From JAJZXY01 sp046706185 (GTDB lineage: Archaea; Thermoplasmatota; Thermoplasmata; Sysuiplasmatales; Sysuiplasmataceae): a stretch of 64,000 nucleotides of DNA. The first letter of the stretch is position 1; the number at the start of each line of letters is the position of its first letter. The position numbers and the translations under genes are program-made. The stretch covers positions 18,008-82,007 of the forward strand of contig JBJKPR010000056.1 in NCBI GenBank assembly GCA_046706185.1, written 5' to 3'. Under the pieces are notes generated by a model. It saw nothing but the letters and a program-made list of their open reading frames with translations, did no database searches and was not told the origin of the DNA. Shown in pieces: positions 42,328 through 50,927 of this stretch.

Positions 42328-42911
42328 AGCGATCCCTTCACTATCCTTCTGAAATTGAGCAGTGTGTCATACCCGTCCGGTGTGAGTATGGATTCTGGGT
42401 GGAACTGCACGCCGAAGACAGGTCTAGACCTGTGCCTGATGGCCATGATCTCGCCCGTCTCGCTCATTGCGGTTACGTCGAGCGAGCTTGGAAGAGACTC
42501 GTGCTCGACGATGAGCGAGTGGTATCGTCCCCCGGTAAGCGGTGATTCTATGCCTTCAAACAGCTCACGGCCGGAATGGGATATGAGAGATGTCTTGCCA
42601 TGCATTATTCGCTCCGCATGTATGACGTGCCCGCCGAATGCATAAGCAATGCCCTGATGGCCCAGGCAAACGCCGAGAAGCGGTACCTGGCCCGCCTCCC
42701 TGATCAGCTCTTTGTTGATACCGAAGTACCTTTTTCTCTCGGGTGTACCCGGGCCCGGGGAAATCACTATACAGTCAGGGTCTATCGAGGAAAGCTCTTT
42801 CATGCTCAGGCAGTCGTTTCTCTTCACTGTTATGGAGAAGCCTGCCTGACCAAGCTTCTGGTACAGGTTGTAGGAGAAAGAGTCATAGTTATCGATTAGA
42901 AGCAGCTTCAT
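42324..42911 (-). CDS. trpG: Anthranilate synthase glutamine amidotransferase subunit
   Basis: The 195-residue class-I amidotransferase supplies ammonia from glutamine to TrpE. It shows LLIDNYDSFSYNLYQKLG, VISPGPGTPE, VPLLGVCLGHQGIAYAFGG (nucleophile Cys82) and FGVQFHPESILTPDG with the catalytic His and Glu. Standalone TrpG, not fused to TrpE or TrpD. It is translated from a 4-nt overlap with trpE, implying coupled, stoichiometric synthesis. Confidence 0.95.
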   Translation of the reverse strand: MKLLLIDNYDSFSYNLYQKLGQAGFSITVKRNDCLSMKELSSIDPDCIVISPGPGTPERKRYFGINKELIREAGQVPLLGVCLGHQGIAYAFGGHVIHAERIMHGKTSLISHSGRELFEGIESPLTGGRYHSLIVEHESLPSSLDVTAMSETGEIMAIRHRSRPVFGVQFHPESILTPDGYDTLLNFRRIVKGSL

Positions 42912-44230
42912 CTCTTCTTCTCCCCGAAGACTGTGAGCAGTGCTCCGAGCTTGCTCTCTGTTTCATCAAACTCCCTTTCAGGGACAGAATCGTAAACTAT
43001 TCCGCCGCCTGCCTGGAGGAACGCATTGCCGGCATTCCTGAAAAGTGTCCTTATGGATATTGCACTGTCCAGTGACCCGTTGAAGGAATAGTACCCGACA
43101 GCACCCGCATACGGGCCCCGTCTCATACTCTCAAGTTCCTCAATTATCTCCATTGCCCTTATCTTCGGGGCGCCGCTTACCGTTCCTGCGGGGAAGATGG
43201 AGAAAAGTGCATCCACGGCATCCTTTCCCCTGTCGAGAGTTCCTTCCACTCTTGATACAATGTGCTGCACGTGACTGTATTTCTGGACGGTCATGTACTC
43301 AGGAACCGAGACGGAACCGAACCTGCTCACTCTCCCGACGTCGTTCCTTGCCAGGTCCACGAGCATATTGTGTTCCGCCCTTTCCTTTTCGTCATTGAGC
43401 AGTTCGCGCTCGAGAGATGCGTCGACGTCTTCTTTTCCGGTGACAGGCCTGGTGCCTGCGATCGGGTATGTGACCACCTTTCTTCCTGTCACGCTGACTA
43501 GCGTTTCCGGGCTGGAGCCGATAACCTCCCTCTCACCGAACTTCACGTAATACATGTAGGGAGACGGGTTCAGCGCCTTGAGTGCTGTGTAAAAGGGCAG
43601 CATCCCCCTCGTGCCCTTGAGGCTCACCCTTCTCGAGAGAACAACCTGGAATATGTCGCCGTCAATGATATACTCCTTCGCCTTCTCAACAGCGTCCAGG
43701 TACGAGCTCTTTGACTGCAGTGGCTCCAGCCTGGTCCTGACCATCTCCTCCTCCAGCATGTCGCAGGACAGAAGCTCCCTTTCCCTGTCGTCATCCCATG
43801 AGAAGTAGAAGCACTGTCCGTTCAAATGGTCGAATATGAAGCCGTCCGTGAATAGACCGAGCTCGGCGTCCGGGAAAGATGATTCGTGATGCCTGTCCGG
43901 AAGCTTCTCGAAGTGCCTAACCGTATCATAGGAGAAGTAGCCGACAAACCCGCCGATGTACGGGAACGGCATGGACACAGAAGGCCTGCGAATCTTCATG
44001 TTCCCCTTCAGGAACGAATCTATCCTCTCCTTTCTCCGAGAACCGTCGAACCTGATGGAGCCGCCCGAGTACACCGCCTTCTCAGAGGGGGCTGCTCCGA
44101 TGAAACTGAAACGTGCAGACCTGCTCGGGCCTGATGCACTCTCGAGGAGAAAGCAGTCGCTGCCTGAGCTGAGGAGCCTGGAGAAGAGGCCCACAGGATT
44201 GTCATGCGATATGCTTTCCCTGAAAATCAT
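42908..44230 (-). CDS. trpE: Anthranilate synthase component I
   Basis: The 440-residue enzyme converts chorismate and ammonia to anthranilate. FLLESASGPSRSARFSFIG is the regulatory tryptophan-binding (LLES...S) motif, so feedback inhibition is likely. YIIDGDIFQVVLSRRVSLKG, PSPYMYYVKFGEREVIGSSPETLV, YPIAGTRPVTGKEDVD, ERAEHNMLVDLARNDVGRVS and FPAGTVSGAPKIRAMEIIEELE are the catalytic blocks. I chose ATG 44230, which has GGTGA 5-10 nt upstream, rather than GTG 44251 inside lysC. Confidence 0.95.
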   Translation of the reverse strand: MIFRESISHDNPVGLFSRLLSSGSDCFLLESASGPSRSARFSFIGAAPSEKAVYSGGSIRFDGSRRKERIDSFLKGNMKIRRPSVSMPFPYIGGFVGYFSYDTVRHFEKLPDRHHESSFPDAELGLFTDGFIFDHLNGQCFYFSWDDDRERELLSCDMLEEEMVRTRLEPLQSKSSYLDAVEKAKEYIIDGDIFQVVLSRRVSLKGTRGMLPFYTALKALNPSPYMYYVKFGEREVIGSSPETLVSVTGRKVVTYPIAGTRPVTGKEDVDASLERELLNDEKERAEHNMLVDLARNDVGRVSRFGSVSVPEYMTVQKYSHVQHIVSRVEGTLDRGKDAVDALFSIFPAGTVSGAPKIRAMEIIEELESMRRGPYAGAVGYYSFNGSLDSAISIRTLFRNAGNAFLQAGGGIVYDSVPEREFDETESKLGALLTVFGEKKR

Positions 44231-44231
44231 C

Positions 44232-45605
44232 TCAGTCACCGAAGAAAACACCGTGAACCGCGTTCATTGCACTGTTCAGTACGTCCATCTTCACGGTGAA
44301 GTGATACGCTGCCCTGGAGGCACCCGCAGACATCATGCCCACGTTTATCCCGCTCTGCGAGATAGCGGTGAAAACCTTCGCTGCTATGCCCTTGGTCGTT
44401 CCGAGCCCCTCCCCGACTACGCACATGAGAGCCACACGCTTCTCAGTCTCGATCTTCTCCACACCCCTGTTTACAGTCTCCTTCAGCGAACCAACGGCAG
44501 TGGCCAGCTCAGAGCCAAGAACAAGGAAGGCAATGCATGTCTGAGAGGTGGTGGCAGAAATTATGTTCACGCCCGCCCTTCCCAGGAAGCCGGAAATGTT
44601 GGATAGGGTGCCGGACTGGAAACCTCCGCCGCTCACGTAGACGCGCACGATTGCGAGGTCCTGGAGACATGAGACGCTCTTCACGATGCCAATCGTCTTC
44701 TTCCTGCTTGACGTCACCATTGTTCCTGTGGAAGAAGGGTTGTCTATGTTCAGAATGCGCACCTTTATGTTTCCCTCCTCGGCAGGCTCCACAGCCTTGG
44801 GGTGGAGGACGTTTGCACCGAAGTACGAGAGCTCGGACGCCTCGTCGTAGGACAGCTCGCCAATCAGCTTGGCACCCCTGACGAAGCCTGGATCGGCGGT
44901 AAGAAAGCCGTCGACGTCCTTCCAGATTACCAGCGTTCTTGCACCCATCGCATAGGCGACGATTGAAGCACTGTAGTCCGTTCCGTTCCTTCCGAGGAGG
45001 GTCACGTGCCCTTCCCTGTTCTGCCCGAAGAAGCCGGTCACCACCGGGACAATACCCTCTTCGAGCGCTGCGTTGAGCTTCCTGAAGGCGACTTTCCTGG
45101 TGGGCTTCAGCAGTCCGCTTGCGCTTTCGTAGTTGCCATCGGTCACGATGGGCAGTGTGTCCGCATCGAAAACCCTCGCGGAGCGTCCGCCGGCTGATAG
45201 GGCCGCCGCCACGACCCTGGCAGAAAGGCGCTCCCCGTAGCTCATAAGCAGCGCCTTCATCCTCTTTGTGAGTTCCCCTGTGTAGTAGACGCCGTAGAGT
45301 ATCCTGCCGAAGTTTGCAACTGTCTTCCTCACTTCGTCTGAATACCGCCTGAGAGCGTCGCCGGAACAGACCTCGCCAAGGATGTGAATGTGCCTTTCAG
45401 TGAGCGAGCGCACAAAAGATTCTATTCCCGTTTCACTCAGCCTTCCTGTTATGGCCCGCTCTATGCTGTCTGTCACGCCTGAAATTGCGCTTACAACAAC
45501 AGCGCACTTCTTTTCTCCAGAGACTATCGAAACAAGCCTCAATATGCCTCCTGCGTCTCTCAGGCAGGAGCCGCCGAACTTCATGACTACAGTGGTCTGA
45601 GCCAT
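44232..45605 (-). CDS. lysC: Aspartate kinase
   Basis: The 457-residue kinase phosphorylates aspartate, first step to aspartate semialdehyde. VVMKFGGSCLRDAGGI is the ATP-binding N-terminus; RNGTDYSASIVAYAMGARTLVIWKDVDGFLTADP the kinase core. Two ACT domains follow (about 315-457: CLQDLAIVRVYVSGGGFQSGT and VALMCVVGEGLGTTKGIAAKVFTAISQSGINVGM), so end-product control is expected. It follows asd with no spacer (TGA-ATG). Placing it in an aromatic operon fits the archaeal need for aspartate semialdehyde by AroA'. Confidence 0.95.
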   Translation of the reverse strand: MAQTTVVMKFGGSCLRDAGGILRLVSIVSGEKKCAVVVSAISGVTDSIERAITGRLSETGIESFVRSLTERHIHILGEVCSGDALRRYSDEVRKTVANFGRILYGVYYTGELTKRMKALLMSYGERLSARVVAAALSAGGRSARVFDADTLPIVTDGNYESASGLLKPTRKVAFRKLNAALEEGIVPVVTGFFGQNREGHVTLLGRNGTDYSASIVAYAMGARTLVIWKDVDGFLTADPGFVRGAKLIGELSYDEASELSYFGANVLHPKAVEPAEEGNIKVRILNIDNPSSTGTMVTSSRKKTIGIVKSVSCLQDLAIVRVYVSGGGFQSGTLSNISGFLGRAGVNIISATTSQTCIAFLVLGSELATAVGSLKETVNRGVEKIETEKRVALMCVVGEGLGTTKGIAAKVFTAISQSGINVGMMSAGASRAAYHFTVKMDVLNSAMNAVHGVFFGD

Positions 45606-46652
45606 TCAGAGCACCCCCTTGCTCCTGAGTATCTCGGCATTGAGAACGGAGCCGCCGGCAGCTCCGCGTATAGTGTTGTGAGTCAGCACAATGAAGCGGA
45701 CCTTGCTGCCTTCGACGCGCAGTCTCCCAACGGTTGCAGCCATGCCCTTTGCACGCGCAGGGCTACCGGCGTTGACGTCAAGGACAGGCTGCGGCCTGTC
45801 CTTCTCTGCAGTGTAAATCACTGGCCTCACAGGCGCGGACGGAAGCGAAAGCTCCTGCGGAAGAGATCTGAACGATGAAAAGAGGTCTGACACCTCCCCG
45901 GCCGAAGTGTTCTTCCCGACTTCGACGAGTACAGATTCCATGTGGCCGTCCCTGACAGGCACCCGGGTGCAGGTTGCATCGACAACAACAGAGGAGTTTG
46001 CAACTCCACTGCCCTCTACCCTGCCGAACATCTTCGGTATCTCCAGAGACAGCTTCTCCTCCTCTGCTTCTATGAATGGCACAATGTTGGCAATAGAGTC
46101 GAGCGATGGCACTCCAGGGTAGCCTGCACCGCTGAGTGCCTGCATTGTTGTCACCTCGACTCGCTTCAGTCCAAGCGGCTCAATCGGCTTCAGGCCCATC
46201 GCAAGGCCGATTGAACTGCAGTTGCCGTTTGCGACAATGAAACCCTCTCTGCCATCAACCAGCGAAAGGTGGTCGTGGTTGACCTCCGGAACAACAAGCG
46301 GCACGTCCTGCCTCATCCTGTTGGGAGAGGCGTTCGTGAATATGCGGCAGCCACGACGCATCATATCGACCTCCACCGCGGCAGCAACCTGCGTGGGAAG
46401 CGCGCTGAAAACCGCGTCGAACTTCTCCTTAACCACGCCATCAATGTCAAGCGGCTGGATCCTGGCAGAAAGGAGCTCCTGTGATATCCTTGCCTCCGGA
46501 ATTGTCAGCACATCTGCGATCGTCTTGCCGCCGCTCTTTTCCGAGCCGAAAAGGGATGGTGAGTCGAAGTACGGATGGGCTGAAAGCATCTCGCAGAAAC
46601 GCTGCCCGACCATTCCACTTGCACCAAGGACTGCGACAGTGAGTTTACTCAT
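45606..46652 (-). CDS. asd: Aspartate-semialdehyde dehydrogenase
   Basis: The 348-residue NADP-dependent enzyme reduces aspartyl phosphate to L-aspartate 4-semialdehyde. VAVLGASGMVGQRFCEML is the dinucleotide fold; the catalytic cysteine is Cys145 in VANGNCSSIGLAMGL; SGAGYPGVPSLDSI and RVPVRDGHMESVLVEVGK complete the fungal/archaeal-type pattern. I chose ATG 46652 because GGAGGG lies 7 nt upstream and the dinucleotide fold begins right after it; it overlaps the tyrA end by 8 nt. Product feeds AroA' as well as threonine, methionine and lysine branches. Confidence 0.95.
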   Translation of the reverse strand: MSKLTVAVLGASGMVGQRFCEMLSAHPYFDSPSLFGSEKSGGKTIADVLTIPEARISQELLSARIQPLDIDGVVKEKFDAVFSALPTQVAAAVEVDMMRRGCRIFTNASPNRMRQDVPLVVPEVNHDHLSLVDGREGFIVANGNCSSIGLAMGLKPIEPLGLKRVEVTTMQALSGAGYPGVPSLDSIANIVPFIEAEEEKLSLEIPKMFGRVEGSGVANSSVVVDATCTRVPVRDGHMESVLVEVGKNTSAGEVSDLFSSFRSLPQELSLPSAPVRPVIYTAEKDRPQPVLDVNAGSPARAKGMAATVGRLRVEGSKVRFIVLTHNTIRGAAGGSVLNAEILRSKGVL

Positions 46653-47742
46653 AAGCAAGCCCTCCGAAGTATTCCATTCCCCTTTCCACAATCCTCTCGA
46701 AGTCGTAGCTGTTTTCAGAGAATGATGCGCGTTTCACCTCGGCAAGTGACTTCTCGAGGGATGAGAAGACTGTTTCCCTGTGCCTGTTGAGGTTCTGTAT
46801 CTCATAATAGAGGAGAGGGCTTTCGCGCGCCACGTCTGCAGTGGTCTGCATCTGCTTCCTGAAAGTTGTGCTTGCATATCCCGAGAGCTCGAAGCTGCTC
46901 TTTCCGCTTGATGCAAGTGCGTTGAAAAGGATTATGTTCATTGCATGTGTCATTCCAAGGACGTAGACCATAAGCTCGTCGTGCCTCTCAACATCGAGCC
47001 TGCGAATCGAAAGGCATGTGTCGCTGAAAAGCGAGGCTGCTTCGTCAGCAGCGCTTCTGTTACCGCAGTCGCAGACGATCATGTTCTGGTCCGCAAGCGT
47101 CTTGGCCGCCGGTCCGAACATTGGGTGTATGCTTGCCACCTTCATTCCGGCAGAGGCACCCCTCTTCAGTTCGCCGATGAGGGGCGACTTCAGGCTGCAG
47201 CCGTCCATCACAAGAGCATCGGTGCCTGTCGAAAGCACCTTCGAGAGAATGGCTGGCGTAATGGATATAGGGGTGGAGAGAAGCACGACATCTGAATCAC
47301 GGACTGCCTTCGTCAGGTCCCTCTCGAACCTGTATGGAGAACCTTCGGTCGTGTCGTTGACAGTAACTTCATGACCCTGCACGTTGAAGAACCTGGAATA
47401 CCAGAGGCCCATCTTTCCGTTTCCGCCAACGACGAGTATCCTCTTCTTCTCGCCCTTGTAGACCTTTATATCGCTTGATGACTGGACAGAGAGCGAGGCG
47501 CTGATGAGCAGTTTTGCGATATTCCGCCCTATCTGTCTGTCAACACCCATCTGCTCGCAGAGTTCCTCGGCATGGCTGATGACCCGTGCCTCGACAGTGT
47601 AATCCCTGAGGGGCACGCTGTTGCTTCTCTTCAGTTTCCCTATTGCTTCCGCCTCCTTCATTCTCTCGGCAACCAGTCTCAGTATCTGCTCATCCTTCGC
47701 CCTGATTCTCTGCCTTATAGACTCTATTTCACCAGCACTCAC
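46645..47742 (-). CDS. tyrA: Chorismate mutase - prephenate dehydrogenase fusion
   Basis: The 365-residue protein has an AroQ-type chorismate mutase at the N-terminus (about 1-85: IRQRIRAKDEQILRLVAERMKEAEAIGKLK) and a prephenate dehydrogenase (about 100-365) with the NAD fold RILVVGGNGKMGLWYSRFF, DSDVVLLSTPISITPAIL, SIHPMFGPAAKTLADQN and VLGMTHAMNIILFNAL. It takes chorismate to 4-hydroxyphenylpyruvate, the tyrosine precursor. No prephenate dehydratase domain is present, unlike the trifunctional protein of some archaea, so phenylalanine needs a gene elsewhere. It overlaps aroC by 4 nt. Confidence 0.93.
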   Translation of the reverse strand: MSAGEIESIRQRIRAKDEQILRLVAERMKEAEAIGKLKRSNSVPLRDYTVEARVISHAEELCEQMGVDRQIGRNIAKLLISASLSVQSSSDIKVYKGEKKRILVVGGNGKMGLWYSRFFNVQGHEVTVNDTTEGSPYRFERDLTKAVRDSDVVLLSTPISITPAILSKVLSTGTDALVMDGCSLKSPLIGELKRGASAGMKVASIHPMFGPAAKTLADQNMIVCDCGNRSAADEAASLFSDTCLSIRRLDVERHDELMVYVLGMTHAMNIILFNALASSGKSSFELSGYASTTFRKQMQTTADVARESPLLYYEIQNLNRHRETVFSSLEKSLAEVKRASFSENSYDFERIVERGMEYFGGLAYE

Positions 47743-48821
47743 TTAGATCCGCTCCGCAAACACAGGTCTGCCATTGCAACAGCGCAGGCGGCCTCAACAA
47801 CGATCACTGCCCTTGGAACAATGCAGGGATCGTGCCTTCCCCTCACGGTCATCTCAGTTTCCTCCATCGTGTCAAGGTCCACGCTCCTCTGCGGCCTGGA
47901 AATGGAGGAGGTCGGTTTGAAGGCGACCCTGAAGACAACGTCCATCCCATTTGTGATGCCACCGTTGATACCGCCTGCGTTGTTTGTCGCTGTCGCAACC
48001 TTCTTCATCTCTTTGCCTGTGACTATAAATGGATCGTTATTCTCGCTACCGTACATCAAAGCGGAACCAAAACCGGAGCCGAACTCGACTCCCTTCACGG
48101 CTGGGATCGCGAAGACAATTTTGGATATCTCCCCTTCGACTGTGTCGAAGAACGGTTCACCGAGTCCTGCCTGCATGCCAGTTGCTACGCACTCGATAAT
48201 CCCACCGACGCTGTCCCCTCTCTTTCTTGCATCAAGAATCCTCTCCTTCATCCTGGAAGCAGACTGTTCGTCAATACAGCGCACTTCGTTTGAAAACCTC
48301 AGCGACTCGACTTGGTCAAAGCTGTAATCCCGCTCATCTGTAACATCGTGTATCCTCACCACCCTTGCGGCAATCCTGATACCCCTGCCGGAAAGATACT
48401 GCCTTGCAAGTGCTCCAGCCGCGACAAGGGGAGCGGTGAGCCTCCCTGAGAACTGCCCGCCTCCGCGGTAGTCGGCATGGCCGCCATACTTGACGAACGA
48501 TGTGTAATCGGCATGACCTGGGCGAGGTATATGCCTTATCTCTTCGTAGCTGGAACTCCTGACGTCGGTGTTGCTGAAGAGAATGAGGACAGGTGTACCA
48601 GTGAGCCTGCCCTCCCTGATGCCTCCCTTCAGGCTGATCGTGTCGGGCTCCTGCCTCGCTGTTCCAATGAGGGGCGCAGGACGCCTCATGTCAATCTCAC
48701 TCTGAACCGCAGCTGCATCCACGTTCATCCCTGCAGGCAGACCGTCCAGCAGGGCCCCCACATGCTCGCCGTGGCTTTCTCCGAATATTGTCAGTCTGAG
48801 AGCTGTTCCAATGGTATTCAT
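47739..48821 (-). CDS. aroC: Chorismate synthase
   Basis: The 360-residue FMN-dependent enzyme eliminates phosphate from EPSP to give chorismate. The starting TALRLTIFGESHGEHVGALLDGLPAG motif, RRPAPLIGTARQEPDTISLKGGIREGRLTGTP, RPGHADYTSFVKYGGHADYRGGGQFSGRLTAP and NNAGGINGGITNGMDVVFRVAFKPT are the three chorismate-synthase signatures. It overlaps aroA by 4 nt and tyrA by 4 nt, as expected for a single long message. Confidence 0.96.
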   Translation of the reverse strand: MNTIGTALRLTIFGESHGEHVGALLDGLPAGMNVDAAAVQSEIDMRRPAPLIGTARQEPDTISLKGGIREGRLTGTPVLILFSNTDVRSSSYEEIRHIPRPGHADYTSFVKYGGHADYRGGGQFSGRLTAPLVAAGALARQYLSGRGIRIAARVVRIHDVTDERDYSFDQVESLRFSNEVRCIDEQSASRMKERILDARKRGDSVGGIIECVATGMQAGLGEPFFDTVEGEISKIVFAIPAVKGVEFGSGFGSALMYGSENNDPFIVTGKEMKKVATATNNAGGINGGITNGMDVVFRVAFKPTSSISRPQRSVDLDTMEETEMTVRGRHDPCIVPRAVIVVEAACAVAMADLCLRSGSK

Positions 48822-50080
48822 TCAGTCATCACCTTTCCACCGAGCGCTGAAATGTCTTCAGCGAAGGAGGGGTACGAGACAGCGTGCGACTCACCCTCGG
48901 TCACACTGCAGCCTCTTGAAGACGCGAGTCCTGCGATGCATGCGGCCATGGCAATCCTGTGGTCGCCGTGACTTTCGACTTTCCCGCCCTCGATTTCACC
49001 ACCAGTTATCGTTATCTCCTCTCCCCTGGCTTTGAACTTAACACCAAGGCCGCGTAGCATGCCGCAGGTTGTCTCTACCCTGTCTGTCTCCTTGAAGCGG
49101 AGGTTCCTCGACCCGCGGACAAGGCTCCTTCCGTGAGCCTTAGCCGCGAGGACGCAAACAACAGGGAAAAGGTCCGGGGAGGAGGAGCAGTCAATGTCCG
49201 TCCCGCTCATCTCCCCGGGAGAAACGATGACACTTCTTCCTCTCTTCCTCACCGTGCAGCCGAACGCCGAGAGTATTTCGACGATCTTCGAATCGGCCTG
49301 TGTCAGGTTGCCGACAAGGTCCTTCACCTCCACCTCGCCCCCTGTCAAAGCCCCAGCGGCAAGTATGAAGGAGGCAGAGGAATAGTCGCCCGGAACAGTC
49401 ATCTGCCTTCCGGAGTATGCCCCGCCGCCGCTGCAGAAGAGCTCACTGCCCTCCATAACAGAACTGCATCCGAACATTGAGACCATCTCGCAAGTGAGCG
49501 TGAGGTAAGAAATTGACTGCAGCCCTCCTGTGATTTTGATTGTCGTGTCATTCACCTTCAGAGGGCAGGAGATGGCAAGAGATGATGCGAACTGGGAGCT
49601 TAAGTCTCCTGGCAGTGTGGTGCTTTTCCCTTTCATGGTGCCGCCGAAGACGGCCGGAAGCAGGCCGTTTCCCGTCGTGGAAAACGCCCTTCCACCAAGC
49701 CTGTTGATGGCCCCTATTATAGGCTGCATGGGCCTGCGCCTCAGGGAGCTGTCTCCAGTGATGACAGCATAGCCTGGAAGCAGTGCGCAGACTGAACTCA
49801 TAAGCCTGGCCGTCGTGCCTGAGTTGTTTGCGTTTATGACGTCGGATGCCTGATGAAGTTCGGATGTGACCCTCAGCTCCCTCCCTTTCGTGAACGATGC
49901 GCCCATCAGCCTGGCGGCATCAAGCGTGCTTAGTGTGTCCCCGCTCAGCAGGGGGTTCCTGATCGTGCTCCTGCCCTCGGACAGGAGTGAAAGGATGATC
50001 GCCCTGTGCGTTATGCTCTTGGACGGAGGAGCAACAACAGTGCCGCAGAGTGGGGGCGAGGGACTAGAAAGCAAATCCAC
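48818..50080 (-). CDS. aroA: 3-phosphoshikimate 1-carboxyvinyltransferase (EPSP synthase)
   Basis: The 420-residue two-domain enzyme joins phosphoenolpyruvate and shikimate 3-phosphate. VVAPPSKSITHRAIILSLLSEGRS is the N-terminal shikimate/PEP motif; NANNSGTTARLMSSVCALLPG and GDSSLRRRPMQPIIGAINRLGG are the NSGT and RxRPM motifs; the C-terminal RFKETDRVE and SHGDHRIAMAACIAGL blocks are complete. Read through a 17-nt overlap with the shikimate kinase gene. Archaeal/class-I type by motif spacing. Confidence 0.95.
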   Translation of the reverse strand: MDLLSSPSPPLCGTVVAPPSKSITHRAIILSLLSEGRSTIRNPLLSGDTLSTLDAARLMGASFTKGRELRVTSELHQASDVINANNSGTTARLMSSVCALLPGYAVITGDSSLRRRPMQPIIGAINRLGGRAFSTTGNGLLPAVFGGTMKGKSTTLPGDLSSQFASSLAISCPLKVNDTTIKITGGLQSISYLTLTCEMVSMFGCSSVMEGSELFCSGGGAYSGRQMTVPGDYSSASFILAAGALTGGEVEVKDLVGNLTQADSKIVEILSAFGCTVRKRGRSVIVSPGEMSGTDIDCSSSPDLFPVVCVLAAKAHGRSLVRGSRNLRFKETDRVETTCGMLRGLGVKFKARGEEITITGGEIEGGKVESHGDHRIAMAACIAGLASSRGCSVTEGESHAVSYPSFAEDISALGGKVMTE

Positions 50081-50927
50081 TGCTGCTCACCCCCGTGGGC
50101 TCAGTTATGACAGCCCTCCCGTATCTGGCCAGAAGGGACGCAATCCTTTCAGTGTCGGCCGAACGTGTCAGTGCAAAGAATGCTGGTCCGGTCCCTGTGA
50201 GACCTGCGACTGCTGCGCCCGCCCCGTACGCGGCTGTGGCAGGCGCGGGGTCTATGTCCAGCAGGCTGCATAACAGCATTGTGTTCGCCATCGACGCCTC
50301 CCTGAACCTTCCTTTCAGGGCCGTCCTGTAAATTGACTTCATTTCCGGGGCGTGCTTCGAGATTTCGCCCACTGGAAGTGAGCCCTTTGTAATCCTGCGT
50401 TCCGGTATGCAGAAAACAACGCTGTAGCCATGCCTGATGCTCATCCGCCTGAGGACGCGCATTCCCCTGTTGCTTGCGAACACAATGCCGCCGTAGTGGC
50501 ACGCGGCAGCATCGTCGTATGCACCTGTGACAGAGACGCCCGCGCGGATGGACGCCTCGGCAGACATGCGAAGCAGCATGCTGTCTGTGAACCTCCTTCC
50601 GGACACCCTGAGAGCGGCTCCCATCAGAGCCAGTGACACGCTGCTGCTGCTTTTCATTCCCCTGGAGGGAGGAATCTCAGACTTGACTTCGACATCAAGC
50701 GGACCGCTGAGGAGCCCCCTTCTTCTCGCGTAGTTAATGCACTCCCTGACAAGCCTGTCATCCACCTGCTCCGGTCCGGAGACACTTATTTCAGTGCCTC
50801 TTCCGCCCACTCTCCTCAGCCTGGCGGTTGTCTTGAGAGAGACACCGAGAGCGACACCGAAGTAGCTTCCTATAGCGCTCACCACAGTTGCTGCACCGTG
50901 CTCTGTGAACTCGAACTCGTCAGGCAT
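50064..50927 (-). CDS. aroK: Shikimate kinase, archaeal GHMP-kinase type
   Basis: The 287-residue kinase is not related to bacterial AroK; it belongs to the GHMP superfamily, as do other archaeal shikimate kinases. Motifs are EIPPSRGMKSSSSVSLALMGAALR (ATP-binding P-x-x-x-G-x-x-S-S-S), SVTGAYDDAAACHYGGIVF and VAGLTGTGPAFFALT (GHMP motif 3). I chose ATG 50927, overlapping the aroDE stop by 8 nt; 76 further codons are open upstream but belong to aroDE in another frame. It sits where the pathway order predicts. Confidence 0.93.
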   Translation of the reverse strand: MPDEFEFTEHGAATVVSAIGSYFGVALGVSLKTTARLRRVGGRGTEISVSGPEQVDDRLVRECINYARRRGLLSGPLDVEVKSEIPPSRGMKSSSSVSLALMGAALRVSGRRFTDSMLLRMSAEASIRAGVSVTGAYDDAAACHYGGIVFASNRGMRVLRRMSIRHGYSVVFCIPERRITKGSLPVGEISKHAPEMKSIYRTALKGRFREASMANTMLLCSLLDIDPAPATAAYGAGAAVAGLTGTGPAFFALTRSADTERIASLLARYGRAVITEPTGVSSSGFAF